A DNA stretch of 64,000 bases from Alg239-R122 sp041746135 (GTDB lineage Bacteria > Pseudomonadota > Alphaproteobacteria > Sphingomonadales > Sphingomonadaceae), in assembly GCA_041746135.1 (NCBI GenBank), contig JBGTHQ010000032.1, positions 130,470 to 194,469 on the forward strand, read 5' to 3'. Of the stretch, positions 8,756 to 17,941 are shown one piece after another; the first letter of the stretch is position 1, and each line of letters begins with the position of its first letter. Position numbers and translations under genes: made by a program. The notes beneath the pieces are model-generated. The model made no database searches. It was not told where the DNA came from and saw only the letters and a list, made by a program, of their open reading frames with translations.

Positions 8756-9319
8756 TTACCGCTCGATCGTCCCTACCCGGCGGATTTTCCGCTGGAGCTG
8801 CATTACACCGTAAAGCAAGGCTTCTGCCGTGGGCGGGCATCCCGGCACGTAAATGTCCACCGGTACGATGCGGTCGCATCCGCGCACCACCGAATAGCTG
8901 TAATGGTAATAGCCGCCGCCATTGGCGCAGCTGCCCATCGAAATAACATATTTGGGCTCCGACATCTGATCGTAAACGCGGCGCAGAGCCGGGGCCATCT
9001 TGTTGCACAGCGTACCGGCCACGATCATCACATCGCTTTGCCGCGGGCTGGCGCGCGGGGCAACGCCAAACCGCTCCATATCGTAGCGCGGCATATTGAC
9101 GTGGATCATCTCGACCGCGCAGCAGGCAAGTCCGAACGTCATCCACCACAGCGAGCCCGTGCGTGCCCATTGGAACAGGTCTTCGGTCGACGTGACGAGA
9201 AAACCCTTGTCATTGACCTCGGCATTCAGATCATTGAAAAACGCGTGATCGGGCGGCGTCTGGTCGACCGCGGCATTACCCGAACCCGGCTGCCTTAAGA
9301 TTGCATTGCTGTCGGTCAT
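8756..9319 (-). CDS. nuoB: NADH-quinone oxidoreductase subunit B (cluster N2)
   Basis: This subunit carries the terminal N2 4Fe-4S cluster, which reduces quinone. In the 187-residue protein the ligands appear as the tandem cysteines of TFGLACCAVEM, then MGSCANGGGYYHYSYS and VPGCPPTAEALLYG. The open frame is longer upstream, but GGGAG four bases before the ATG at 9317-9319 marks the start (MTDSNAILRQ). The gene lies between nuoA and nuoC with only a few bases on each side. Confidence 0.98.
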   Translation of the reverse strand: MTDSNAILRQPGSGNAAVDQTPPDHAFFNDLNAEVNDKGFLVTSTEDLFQWARTGSLWWMTFGLACCAVEMIHVNMPRYDMERFGVAPRASPRQSDVMIVAGTLCNKMAPALRRVYDQMSEPKYVISMGSCANGGGYYHYSYSVVRGCDRIVPVDIYVPGCPPTAEALLYGVMQLQRKIRRVGTIER

Positions 9320-9321
9320 GT

Positions 9322-9696
9322 TTACTCCCAATCCAGCGCGCCCATTTTCCAGGCATAGGCAAAACCGATAATCAGTTCGAGCAGGAACACCATCATCGTC
9401 GCCCATCCCGTCCAGCCGATTTCACCCAGCGAAACGGCCCATGGGAAAAGGAACGCGGCCTCCAGATCGAAGATGATGAAGAGGATGGCGACGAGGTAGA
9501 AACGCACATCGAACTGGCTACGCGAATCCTCAAAAGCCGGAAATCCGCATTCATATTCGGTAAGTTTGTTGACCGTCGGCTGATGCGTGCCGGTCAAGCG
9601 CGAGACGCCCATCGGCAAGAACACGAAGGCGGCGGAAAGGAACACCGCGATGCCGAGAAACAAAAGGATCGGCAGATATTGTGAAAGCTCGGTCAA
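9322..9696 (-). CDS. nuoA: NADH-quinone oxidoreductase subunit A, first gene of the operon
   Basis: This small membrane subunit has three hydrophobic segments and 124 residues. The diagnostic loop KLTEYECGFPAFEDSRSQFDVRFY is present around residues 44-68, followed by FIIFDLEAAFLFPWA. The start is a TTG (9694-9696) after AGGAACC; I see no in-frame ATG giving the family N-terminus. It is preceded by a 135-base non-coding leader and is therefore probably the first gene of the nuo transcript. Confidence 0.96.
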   Translation of the reverse strand: MTELSQYLPILLFLGIAVFLSAAFVFLPMGVSRLTGTHQPTVNKLTEYECGFPAFEDSRSQFDVRFYLVAILFIIFDLEAAFLFPWAVSLGEIGWTGWATMMVFLLELIIGFAYAWKMGALDWE

Positions 9697-9831
9697 AAAC
9701 GGTTCCTACTTGCACCCACTAGAATCTGCGGGATAATGGCCTGCTTCTAAGCCTCTGCCTGCATGCAAGCAAGTGTTTGGGCAGTTTTTTTTAGAGCAAG
9801 TTCGATTGCATGAAATGCCACGCCCGGGGCG
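9697..9831 (-). promoter_or_regulatory. Leader / probable promoter region of the nuo operon
   Basis: This is the 135-base gap between the suhB-like gene and nuoA. Reading the minus strand, it holds a short GC palindrome just after the suhB stop (ACGCCC-C-GGGCGT) and the 13-mer TTGCATGCAGGCA at 9756-9768, about 60 bases before nuoA. The same 13-mer recurs in the ahcY leader. I could not assign -35/-10 boxes with confidence. That it carries the operon promoter is inferred from position. Confidence 0.45.
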
Positions 9832-10659
9832 TCAGGCCTTCTTGCGTATCGCCGTGGCCACCAGCTTGTGTAGCTTGGAATGCATCACGTCGTTACCGGC
9901 AATCAGTTCCTGATTATTAATCGGCTGGTTGCCGCCGCGATAATCGGTGACGAAACCGCCCGCCTCACGCACCATCAGCACGCCTGCCGCAACATCCCAT
10001 GGCTGCAAACCGCTTTCCCAGAACCCGTCATAACGCCCTGCTGCCAGCCAGGCCAGATCAAGCGAAGCCGCGCCATACCGCCTTATGCCCGCTACTTCGG
10101 GCCCTACTGTGTTGAAGATTTTCGTCCATTCGTCGAAATCGCCATGACCATTAAAAGGCGCGCCGGTCGCAATCAGCGCTTCGTCGAGATGGCGCCGGCC
10201 CGAGACACGCAGGCGGCGCTCGCCGACCCACGCACCGCGGTTGGTTTCTGCCCAGTAGCTTTCATCGGTAATCGGCTGGTATATCAATCCCGAGGTCACC
10301 TGGCTCCATCCGTCGCCACCCTCATTGGGTTCCTGTACAGCGATCGAGATCGCGAAATGCGGAATTCCGTGCAGGAAATTGGTGGTGCCGTCGAGCGGAT
10401 CGATAATCCAGCGCGGCTTAGTCGGATCGCCTTTGATCATACCGCCCTCTTCCAGCACGAAACCCCAGTCGGGCCGCGCTTTCAACAGTTCGTCATACAG
10501 CGTGCGCTCCGACAGCCGGTCGGCCTTAGAGACGAAATCCGCGGGTCCCTTTTTGGAGACTTGCAAATGTTCTACTTCACCGAAATCCCTGCGCAAACGC
10601 TGACCGGCTTTGCGCGCGGCGCGTTCCATGATGGCGATCAGTCCGGAATGGGAGGGCAT
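9832..10659 (-). CDS. suhB: Inositol monophosphatase family protein (SuhB-like)
   Basis: This is a soluble magnesium-dependent phosphatase of the inositol-monophosphatase/FBPase superfamily. The 275-residue product shows the metal-site motifs in order: EEGG, WIIDPLDGTTNF (near residue 90), and LQPWDVAAGVLMVREAGG near the C-terminus. I chose MPSHSG as start because an upstream in-frame start adds only seven residues with no better ribosome site. The substrate is not proven by sequence: bacterial members act on inositol phosphates, and E. coli SuhB also has an RNA-polymerase-related role. A second family member lies at 45844-46650. Confidence 0.88.
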   Translation of the reverse strand: MPSHSGLIAIMERAARKAGQRLRRDFGEVEHLQVSKKGPADFVSKADRLSERTLYDELLKARPDWGFVLEEGGMIKGDPTKPRWIIDPLDGTTNFLHGIPHFAISIAVQEPNEGGDGWSQVTSGLIYQPITDESYWAETNRGAWVGERRLRVSGRRHLDEALIATGAPFNGHGDFDEWTKIFNTVGPEVAGIRRYGAASLDLAWLAAGRYDGFWESGLQPWDVAAGVLMVREAGGFVTDYRGGNQPINNQELIAGNDVMHSKLHKLVATAIRKKA

Positions 10660-10718
10660 AATGTATCCTAGAGCCCGCAACGGGCATATATTTTATGATA
10701 ACTGAGTCTATAAAACGC

Positions 10719-11282
10719 TCAGTCGGCCTTTTTGACATATTCCCGGGCATATACATCGACGATGATGCGCGTCCCGGCGGCAATATGCGGCGGCACCATC
10801 ACGCGCACACCATTATCGAGCACGGCGGGTTTATAGCTGGAAGACGCCGTCTGGCCTTTTATCACGGCATCGGCCTCGACAATCTCGGCTTCGATCTGGT
10901 CGGGCAATTGTACGGAAATAGGTTTTTCGTCATACAGTTCGAGAGTCACGTCCATACCGTCCTGCAGAAACTCAACCGCCTCGCCGAGCAAATCGGCAGG
11001 CAGCAGGATCTGTTCGTAATTTTCTTTGTCCATGAAAGTCAGCATTTCGCCATCGGCGAACAGAAACTGGAATTCCTTGGTATCAAGATGGACTTTTTCA
11101 ACGGTATCGGCACTGCGAAAGCGCACGTTGGTCTTGCGCCCGTCGATCAGGTTTTTCATCTCGACCTGCATATAGGCGCCGCCCTTGCCCGGCTGGGTGT
11201 GCTGGATCTTGGCCACTTTCCACAAACCGCCTTCATATTCCAGAATATTGCCCGGACGAATATCAACACCGCTAATTTTCAT
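10719..11282 (-). CDS. efp: Elongation factor P
   Basis: This is a tRNA-mimicking translation factor that relieves ribosome stalling at polyproline. It is 187 residues, the normal length, with three beta-barrel domains. The KOW-like N-terminus begins MKISGVDIRPGN, and the modification loop reads QPGKGGAY, so the modifiable lysine (residue 33) is present. VFVELYDEKP-type domain II/III sequence follows. No EpmA-like modification gene is adjacent. It stands alone, with 129 bases of upstream non-coding DNA that probably hold its promoter. Confidence 0.97.
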   Translation of the reverse strand: MKISGVDIRPGNILEYEGGLWKVAKIQHTQPGKGGAYMQVEMKNLIDGRKTNVRFRSADTVEKVHLDTKEFQFLFADGEMLTFMDKENYEQILLPADLLGEAVEFLQDGMDVTLELYDEKPISVQLPDQIEAEIVEADAVIKGQTASSSYKPAVLDNGVRVMVPPHIAAGTRIIVDVYAREYVKKAD

Positions 11283-11411
11283 AAACTATCTCGCAAATTG
11301 AAAAGAGCCAAAACGGCGCGCAAGATTGCTGCGCCACACTTTGAATTTGGACGCGCTCTATAGCGCAAGACCCCAATTGGCAAGCGATAAGCCAGCCCGG
11401 CGCATTGCCCT

Positions 11412-12068
11412 TTACGAAGAGGCGTTGTCCGCTTTCACTTTTGCCTTCTGCACGCTATCGAATATCTCATGAAATTGCGCGACAGCGGCTGCCGGACCGT
11501 CCGCATGCTGCCATACTCCTGAAGATACAGCTAAGAAGTCTGCGCCTGCCTCGACCAGCGGGCGCGCATTCTGGTGAGTGATGCCGCCGATTGCGACAGA
11601 CGGTATCTCGACAAATTGCGACCACCATTCCAGCAGGTCCGGCTCGGCGATATGGTCGGTATGTTTGGTTTTCGTAGGATAAAACGCGCCAAACGCCACG
11701 TAATCCGCGCCCGCCTCCCCCGCTTCCAATGCCAGGTGTCGGCTGTCATGACATGTCACGCCAATCTGGATGTCTTTGCCCAGACGTTCGCGGGCTTCCC
11801 GGACATCGCCGTCCCCCTGCCCCATATGCACCCCATCCGCGCCCAGTCTTGCCGCCAGCGCGGCATCGTCATTGACGATAAACGCGCATGCATGTTCGGC
11901 GCAGATAGCTTGCAACGGTTCCGCCAGCCGTGCCGCGGCATGCTGATCCACGCCCTTGACGCGGAACTGGAACGCCGCCACCGGTGCGGCCGAAAGCGCC
12001 GCACGGAGTTTTTCGCGAAAATCGCCGCCGACTTCGAGTGGGGAGATCAGGTATAATTGGCACAACAA
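11412..12068 (-). CDS. thiE: Thiamine phosphate synthase
   Basis: This TIM-barrel enzyme joins hydroxymethylpyrimidine diphosphate and thiazole phosphate to make thiamine phosphate. The 218-residue protein shows QFRVKG, GADGVHMGQGDGDVREAR, the substrate-phosphate segment VAFGAFYPTKTK, and the glycine-rich IPSVAIGGIT. There is no ATG at the correct place: the frame opens at tandem TTG codons (12066-12068 and the next) after an AGGAAA, so a TTG start is likely. No other thiamine genes are in the window. Confidence 0.9.
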   Translation of the reverse strand: MLCQLYLISPLEVGGDFREKLRAALSAAPVAAFQFRVKGVDQHAAARLAEPLQAICAEHACAFIVNDDAALAARLGADGVHMGQGDGDVREARERLGKDIQIGVTCHDSRHLALEAGEAGADYVAFGAFYPTKTKHTDHIAEPDLLEWWSQFVEIPSVAIGGITHQNARPLVEAGADFLAVSSGVWQHADGPAAAVAQFHEIFDSVQKAKVKADNASS

Positions 12069-12103
12069 TGATTTCAGTTTCCTGTAATTACGCGCACTCG
12101 GCC

Positions 12104-12199
12104 TTATGCTTCCGCCGTCTTGGAGGAGCCTTGTTTCAGCGCCTTGTAAAACGCATTCACGTCATCCAGCCGGTGGGCAACGGATTTTGCCGAACGCAT
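12104..12199 (-). CDS. Possible 31-residue small protein (or up to 38 from a TTG)
   Basis: This short open frame lies between thiE and the next unknown gene and encodes MRSAKSVAHRLDDVNAFYKA followed by LKQGSSKTAEA. The composition is protein-like, with one amphipathic helix. A TTG start at 12218-12220 would overlap the stop of the upstream gene, has AAGGAG just before it, and gives 38 residues. The frame is closed by TAA at 12104-12106. It could equally be chance or the remnant of a longer gene. Confidence is low. Confidence 0.3.
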   Translation of the reverse strand: MRSAKSVAHRLDDVNAFYKALKQGSSKTAEA

Positions 12200-12212
12200 C
12201 TTGAACAAAGCT

Positions 12213-12596
12213 TTAGACAACAGGCTCCTTCAAGTCGATCACCACATTTGGATAAGCCAAGAGCGAAAGGCGCGGTATTTTGTCTTTCTTCAATATCTCG
12301 TCCGACCAGCTTTGGCGCGTGCCGACGACATTGTCGCGATCGATTTTGATCTCTATCGCGTTGCCAAGTCGCATAACAAGTTTATCTGCCGATAAAAGTA
12401 CGGGGAATTTGCGCAAGGACATAAGAAACCTGATGAGCCATAATATCGATACCACCGTGAGGACGGAAACAAACAACGCAAGCCCTTTATGAAACAGGGA
12501 CAGAAGAAAGTGCATCACGATCAATTCGATTGTCGATAATAACAGCATGAACCACATCATGGGCGCGACTGAACAATGATATTCGAACTTTTCCAT
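12213..12596 (-). CDS. Small membrane protein of unknown function (two helices plus soluble tail)
   Basis: This is a 127-residue product. Residues about 13-35 and 38-60 are strongly hydrophobic and separated by a short HKG turn. The C-terminal half is soluble with alternating hydrophobic residues (VLLSADKLVMRLGNAIEIKIDR), resembling the PH-like beta domains seen after paired helices in bacterial membrane proteins; that resemblance is my impression only. GAAAG precedes the ATG. It lies between thiE and the aldolase gene in the same direction, with no clear functional link. Neighbouring DNA is AT-richer than the carbon-metabolism genes. Confidence 0.6.
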   Translation of the reverse strand: MEKFEYHCSVAPMMWFMLLLSTIELIVMHFLLSLFHKGLALFVSVLTVVSILWLIRFLMSLRKFPVLLSADKLVMRLGNAIEIKIDRDNVVGTRQSWSDEILKKDKIPRLSLLAYPNVVIDLKEPVV

Positions 12597-12692
12597 ATCT
12601 ATACTTTCAGGTGCATATTAAGGTCGCCTTCTAGCTGAATTGTTTCTGTTTTTGCATCTGTTTCCGAAATGTAGTCGATGCCTGAAGAGGGT

Positions 12693-13580
12693 TTAGCTCA
12701 CGGACGCCTCGTATATCGAAGCTATCGAGCTGTCCAACGCGGCATTGAAGTCATCCTCGTTCATGCCATGTTGCAGTTTTTCGAGCAACGCGCGCGAAAA
12801 ACTGGCGATCATCGCTTCGTTTTTGGAAAGTTCGCTGCACGCCTCGGCGGTCGAATATCCACCCGACAGCGCGACTACACGCAATACGCTGGGGTGCGCG
12901 ATCAAATCGCAATACAGATTGGCCTCGGCTGGAATCGTCAGCTTGAGCATCACCCGATCGCTCCCGTTCATCGCGTCGAGCGCTTTTTTGAGCTCGTAGT
13001 GCAAGATTGTGTCGCACTCGGCGCGTTCGGCGCTTTTGAGTGATATTTCGGGTTCGATGATCGGCATCAAACCATGGGCCAGTATCTGCTGTGCTACCGC
13101 AAATTGCTGTGCGACATTGTCGGCAATACCTTTGGCGTCAGCCCTGTTGATAACCGAACGCATCTTGGTGCCGAACATACCGCGCGCGACAGCACGTGCA
13201 CACAACGCATCAAGCTGAGGCATCGGCTTCATCAGTTGCACACCGTTTTTTTCTTCTTCCAGTCCCTTGTCGACTTTCAGAAAGGGTACCACCCCCTTCG
13301 ACCACAGATATTCCGGAACGGGTTTGGCATCAGCTGAGCCATCCATCGTCTTTTCGAACAGGATCGCCCCCAATATGCGGGTGCCATCGAATGCAGGCGA
13401 AGTCATGATCCGCACGCGCGCCTGATGGATCAGGGCGTACATTTCATCGTCGCCCGAATAGGTATCCTCGGAAATGCCGTAGCGCGCAAGCGCACCCGGC
13501 GTCGAGCCGCCGCTTTGGTCGAGAGCCGCGATAAAACCCTTGCCGTTAGCGATTTTTGTCATCATTTCCGGATTTAGCAT
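12693..13580 (-). CDS. Class I fructose-bisphosphate aldolase
   Basis: This is a metal-independent Schiff-base aldolase that cleaves fructose 1,6-bisphosphate into triose phosphates. The 295-residue protein begins MLNPEMMTKIANGKGFIAAL with DQSGGSTPGAL after it. VPFLKVDKGLEEE, PIIEPEI and RVMLKLTIPAEANLY are all class I features, and the last contains the probable Schiff-base lysine (about residue 213). GGGACGACC precedes the ATG. It sits last in a same-strand run with tkt, gap and pgk, separated from pgk by about 130 bases, so it may have its own promoter. Confidence 0.93.
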   Translation of the reverse strand: MLNPEMMTKIANGKGFIAALDQSGGSTPGALARYGISEDTYSGDDEMYALIHQARVRIMTSPAFDGTRILGAILFEKTMDGSADAKPVPEYLWSKGVVPFLKVDKGLEEEKNGVQLMKPMPQLDALCARAVARGMFGTKMRSVINRADAKGIADNVAQQFAVAQQILAHGLMPIIEPEISLKSAERAECDTILHYELKKALDAMNGSDRVMLKLTIPAEANLYCDLIAHPSVLRVVALSGGYSTAEACSELSKNEAMIASFSRALLEKLQHGMNEDDFNAALDSSIASIYEASVS

Positions 13581-13713
13581 ATGGTCGTCCCTTTTGCGTG
13601 TTTCGGCACGCGCTTAAACATCGTTTTCACACAAATCAACGCTCAAACCCGTAGGGATTGGCGATTTTTTCTGTCTCTCGTTGTCATAATTTACTGGTTT
13701 ACAGGGAAATAAA

Positions 13714-14904
13714 TCAGTTTTGCAAAGCAGCGACCCCCGGCAAGGTCTTGCCTTCCATCCATTCCAGGAAAGCACCGCCAGCCGTAGATACAAAACTGAA
13801 ATCTTCCGCCGCACCGGCATGGTTGAGTGCAGCTACTGTATCGCCGCCGCCCGCAACCGATACGAGCGAGCCTTCGCGTGTCAACGCAGCCGCAGTTTGC
13901 GCGAGCGCAACCGTCGCCCGGTCGAACGGTTCCATCTCGAATGCGCCGAGCGGCCCATTCCAGACCAATGTCTTGCAGGTCTTGAGCACGTCCGACAGCG
14001 CCTCGACCGCCGACATGCCGATGTCGAGGATCATCTCGTCGCTGGCAACTTCGTGCACATTGACCGTGCGATTGTCAGCATGCGCCGCAAATTCGCGGGC
14101 GACCACCACATCATACGGCAAATGGACGATGCAATTGGCGTTGTCCGCCGCTTCCAATATCGCATTGGCCGTATCGGTCAGATCATGCTCGCAAAGCGAC
14201 TTGCCGACATCGACGCCGCGCGCCGCGAAAAATGTGTTGGCCATGCCGCCGCCGATAATCAGATGATCCACTTTTGTGACCAAATGGGTCAGCACATCCA
14301 GCTTGCTCGACACTTTGGCGCCCCCAACCACCGCGGCAACGGGATGTTCCGGATTGCCGAGCGCGATTTCGAGCGCTTTCAGCTCCGCTTCCATCGCCCG
14401 GCCCGCAAAAGCCGGCAGCAAATGCGCCAGACCCTCAGTCGTGACATGCGCGCGATGTGCGGCCGAAAAAGCATCGTTGACGTAGAAATCGGCCAGAGTA
14501 GCCAACTGCCGGGCAAGCGCTGGATCGTTTTTCTCCTCGCCCGGATAGAAACGACTGTTTTCCAATACGGTGATGCTGCCCGATGCGAGCGCATCGACGG
14601 CATGTCGCTCAGGCGATGCCAGAAACCCGACATGGCGGCCCAACACCTCGCCAAGTGCGGCAGCGATGGGCCGCAGCGAAAGCTCTTCCGATGAATGCCC
14701 ATTGGGCCTTCCAAAATGCGCAAGAACAAGCACCTTTGCATGCGCATCGGCCAGTTCGGTCAATGTTGTGACGGTGGCGCGCAGACGGGTGTCGTCGCTG
14801 ACCACACCGTTTTGCATCGGTACGTTCAGATCCTCTCGAACCAACACCGGCCTACCGGCAATTTCCCCCATATCATCGAGCGTTTTGAAGTTGTTATCGG
14901 CCAT
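13714..14904 (-). CDS. pgk: Phosphoglycerate kinase
   Basis: This glycolytic and gluconeogenic enzyme transfers phosphate between 1,3-bisphosphoglycerate and ADP. It is 396 residues, the usual length. The N-terminal substrate domain has VREDLNVPMQNGVVSDDTR and LAHFGRPNG; the nucleotide domain has VVGGAKVSSK, WNGPLGAFE and GGGDTVAAL. Only 15 bases separate it from gap, so the two genes are very probably cotranscribed (gap then pgk). Confidence 0.98.
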   Translation of the reverse strand: MADNNFKTLDDMGEIAGRPVLVREDLNVPMQNGVVSDDTRLRATVTTLTELADAHAKVLVLAHFGRPNGHSSEELSLRPIAAALGEVLGRHVGFLASPERHAVDALASGSITVLENSRFYPGEEKNDPALARQLATLADFYVNDAFSAAHRAHVTTEGLAHLLPAFAGRAMEAELKALEIALGNPEHPVAAVVGGAKVSSKLDVLTHLVTKVDHLIIGGGMANTFFAARGVDVGKSLCEHDLTDTANAILEAADNANCIVHLPYDVVVAREFAAHADNRTVNVHEVASDEMILDIGMSAVEALSDVLKTCKTLVWNGPLGAFEMEPFDRATVALAQTAAALTREGSLVSVAGGGDTVAALNHAGAAEDFSFVSTAGGAFLEWMEGKTLPGVAALQN

Positions 14905-14919
14905 CTTTCACAATCAACC

Positions 14920-15927
14920 TTAAAGCAGTCCGGCCATTACACCTGCGGTGTCGATCATACGGTTGGAAAAACCCCACTCGTTATCGTACCAGCTGACCAC
15001 GCGGCCCAGTTTGCCTTCCATGACGGATGTTTCCAGGCTGTCGACGGTCGAGCTGGCCGGGAAATGATTGAAGTCCGAGCTTACGAGCGGCTGATCAGTA
15101 TAATGGAGAACACCCTTCATCGCGCCTTCGGACGCGGCTTTAAGCGCCGAATTCAGCTCATCGATCGAGGTGTCGCGCTTGGGTGTGAAGACAAGATCGA
15201 TCAAGCTGACATTGGGCGTCGGCACACGCACCGATGACCCGTCCAATTTGCCGTTCAATTCAGGCAAGACCAAACCCACGGCACGCGCTGCGCCGGTGGT
15301 GGTGGGAATCATATTCTGCGCACCGCCCCGGGCACGGCGCATGTCGGAGTGCATCTGGTCGAGCATCCGCTGGTCGTTGGTGTAGCTGTGGATCGTAGTC
15401 ATGAAACCGCGTTCGATGCCGACCGTATCGTTCAGAACCTTGGCGACCGGGGCGAGACAGTTGGTGGTGCAACTGGCGTTGGAAACGATCAGGTCATCGG
15501 CGGTCAGGGTGTCATGATTGACGCCGTAGACGACGGTCTTTGTCACGTTCGAGGCAGGTGCCGATATGAGCACGCGTTTCGCGCCGGCATCGAGATGCGG
15601 TTTCGCGGCTTCGTGCGACTGGAAGAAACCGGTGCATTCGAGCACAATATCTATGCCCATTTTCTTGTGCGGCAATTTGCCCGGTTCGCGTTCGGATGTG
15701 ACAGCGATTTTCTTGCCGTTCACCGTAATGGTGTCGCCGTCGGAACTGACCTCGCCGGGAAAACGGCCATGGGTGGAATCATACTGGAACAGCAAGGCGT
15801 TGGCTTTGGCGTCGGCGAGATCGTTGATCGCGACCAGTTCCAGGTCATGGTCGTCCCGCTCCATTATTGCGCGGGCGACGAGCCGGCCGATGCGTCCGAA
15901 ACCGTTAATTGCTACTTTTACTGCCAT
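14920..15927 (-). CDS. gap: Glyceraldehyde-3-phosphate dehydrogenase (type I)
   Basis: This enzyme oxidises glyceraldehyde 3-phosphate with phosphate and NAD. The 335-residue protein shows the Rossmann start VAINGFGRIGR, the adenine-binding INDL segment with Asp 36 (favouring NAD), and the catalytic SNASCTTNCLAPVAKVL with the active cysteine near residue 153. A strong AAGGAG site precedes the ATG. It lies between tkt (43 bases upstream) and pgk, consistent with a tkt-gap-pgk operon. Confidence 0.98.
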   Translation of the reverse strand: MAVKVAINGFGRIGRLVARAIMERDDHDLELVAINDLADAKANALLFQYDSTHGRFPGEVSSDGDTITVNGKKIAVTSEREPGKLPHKKMGIDIVLECTGFFQSHEAAKPHLDAGAKRVLISAPASNVTKTVVYGVNHDTLTADDLIVSNASCTTNCLAPVAKVLNDTVGIERGFMTTIHSYTNDQRMLDQMHSDMRRARGGAQNMIPTTTGAARAVGLVLPELNGKLDGSSVRVPTPNVSLIDLVFTPKRDTSIDELNSALKAASEGAMKGVLHYTDQPLVSSDFNHFPASSTVDSLETSVMEGKLGRVVSWYDNEWGFSNRMIDTAGVMAGLL

Positions 15928-15970
15928 GAAATTAGCTCCTTGATATAATGCCTTAAGAAATGCCGTGAAT

Positions 15971-17941
15971 TTATGAAAGTGCGTTTTTAATCTTCGGAAC
16001 GATCTGCTTGGCCGTCAGCCCGAATTTGTCATAGAGATCGTCGATCGGTGCAGAGGCGCCGAACCGGTCCAGGCCGAAACGCAAACCGTTGCGGCCGGTA
16101 TAGCGCTCCCAGCCCATGGTCGTTCCGGCCTCGATGGAAACACGTAGCGACCCGTCATCAGGTAAAGTATCGTCCTGATACGCCTTGTCCTGCATTTCGA
16201 ACAGCGACCAGCACGGCATCGAGACAACCGCTGCGCCAATGCCATCGGATTCGAGCATTTTCGCCGTTTCCAGAGCGATATTCACTTCCGATCCGGTCGC
16301 CATCAATGTCACCTTGGCCGCCGATTGTGCATCCCTGATACGATAAGCGCCCTTGGCGCACCGGTTGCCCTGCGCTTTATCCGTGCGAAATTGGGGCAAA
16401 TCCTGACGGGTCAACGCCAGAATGGCTGGACGATCGTCGGCTTTCAACGCCAGTTCCCAGCATTCTGCCGTCTCAACAACGTCGCCAGGACGGAATACAT
16501 GGACATTGGGCATCAAGCGCAGGCTCATGACATGCTCGACAGGCTGATGCGTCGGTCCATCTTCGCCAAGGCCGATGCTGTCATGCGTCATCACATAGAT
16601 AACGCGCTGGCGCTGAACGGCGGACAAGCGGATCGCGCCGCGGCAATAATCTGTGAACACCAGAAACGTGCCGCCATATGGGATTATACCGCCGTGCAGC
16701 GCCATACCGTTCATTGCCGCCGACATACCAAATTCGCGAATACCGTAATATACGTAACGCCCCGAATAATCATCTGACGTCATGACGCCAAGACTGCCGG
16801 TTTTGGTGTTGTTCGAACCGGTCAAGTCAGCGGAACCGCCAATCGTATCGGGCAAGGCGGTGTTGATCTCCTCCAGCGCCAGTTCCGATGCCCTGCGCGT
16901 AGCCACTTTTTTGGGATCTGCCAGCAGACCATCGATATAGCTTTCCAGCGAAAAGTCCGTGGGCAATTGACCCGACATGCGCCGTGCGAACTCATTTTTT
17001 TGCGAATGACTTCCCAATTTTTCATTCCAATCCGCATGGGGCTTCGCTCCGTTCTTGCCGAAATGTCGCCATTCCGTCAGGATTTCGGACGGGATTTCGA
17101 AAGCGGCATGGTCCCATCCCAGCTTCTTGCGTGCGGCAGCAATTTCTGCGTCGCCGAGCGGCGAGCCATGTGCGCTGGATGTGCCCTGCTTCGTCGGTGC
17201 GCCCTTGCCGATTATCGTGGCGCAACAGATCAGCGAAGGACGCGCGTCGGCCACAGCTTCCTTCATGGCGCGTTTGATCGATTGTTCGTCATGGCCGTCG
17301 CAATCGGCGACATGCCATCCCGTAGCGCGATAACGGGCGCGAATGTCTTCACTGGTCGACAGATCGGTACTGCCATCGATGGTAATCTTGTTATCGTCCC
17401 AAAGTACGTTGAGACGACCCAGCCCCAAGTGCCCCGCCAAACCGATCGCTTCGTGATTAATCCCTTCCATCAGGCAACCGTCACCGGCAATAACCCATGT
17501 TTTGTGATCGACGAGATCGTCGCCGAATGCCGCGTTCAGATGACGTTCGGCCATTGCCATCCCGACCGCCATCGCCAGCCCCTGTCCCAACGGCCCGGTA
17601 GTGGCTTCGACGCCTGGCAGCATGAAATTTTCGGGATGCCCCGCACAGGGGCTGGAAAGTTGCCGGAAATTCTTGATATCGTCGAGTGTCGGACCTTCAT
17701 ATCCTGTCAGGTAAAGCAGCGAGTATAGCAGCATCGAACCATGACCGGCGGACAGCACAAAACGATCGCGATCCGCCCAGTCGGGTGCCTTGGGATCGTA
17801 TTTAAGATAATCGCGAAACAACACCGTCGCCACATCCGCCATGCCCATCGGCATGCCCGGATGTCCGCTGTTCGCAGCTTGAACCGCATCCATGGACAGC
17901 GCCCTGATGGCATTGGACAAATCGTGAAATTCAACTGCCAT
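15971..17941 (-). CDS. tkt: Transketolase
   Basis: This thiamine-diphosphate enzyme of the pentose phosphate pathway transfers two-carbon units. The protein is 656 residues. The cofactor motif is GDGCLMEGINHEA with WDDNKITIDG after it. The middle domain shows RQRVIYVMTHDSIGLGEDGP with the catalytic acidic region (YGIREFGMSAAMNGM). A longer in-frame start exists, but AGGAAAG before the ATG at 17939-17941 gives MAVEFHDLSNAIRALS, the expected N-terminus. It heads the tkt-gap-pgk run, and about 217 bases of non-coding DNA upstream are shared with a divergent plus-strand operon. Confidence 0.97.
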   Translation of the reverse strand: MAVEFHDLSNAIRALSMDAVQAANSGHPGMPMGMADVATVLFRDYLKYDPKAPDWADRDRFVLSAGHGSMLLYSLLYLTGYEGPTLDDIKNFRQLSSPCAGHPENFMLPGVEATTGPLGQGLAMAVGMAMAERHLNAAFGDDLVDHKTWVIAGDGCLMEGINHEAIGLAGHLGLGRLNVLWDDNKITIDGSTDLSTSEDIRARYRATGWHVADCDGHDEQSIKRAMKEAVADARPSLICCATIIGKGAPTKQGTSSAHGSPLGDAEIAAARKKLGWDHAAFEIPSEILTEWRHFGKNGAKPHADWNEKLGSHSQKNEFARRMSGQLPTDFSLESYIDGLLADPKKVATRRASELALEEINTALPDTIGGSADLTGSNNTKTGSLGVMTSDDYSGRYVYYGIREFGMSAAMNGMALHGGIIPYGGTFLVFTDYCRGAIRLSAVQRQRVIYVMTHDSIGLGEDGPTHQPVEHVMSLRLMPNVHVFRPGDVVETAECWELALKADDRPAILALTRQDLPQFRTDKAQGNRCAKGAYRIRDAQSAAKVTLMATGSEVNIALETAKMLESDGIGAAVVSMPCWSLFEMQDKAYQDDTLPDDGSLRVSIEAGTTMGWERYTGRNGLRFGLDRFGASAPIDDLYDKFGLTAKQIVPKIKNALS

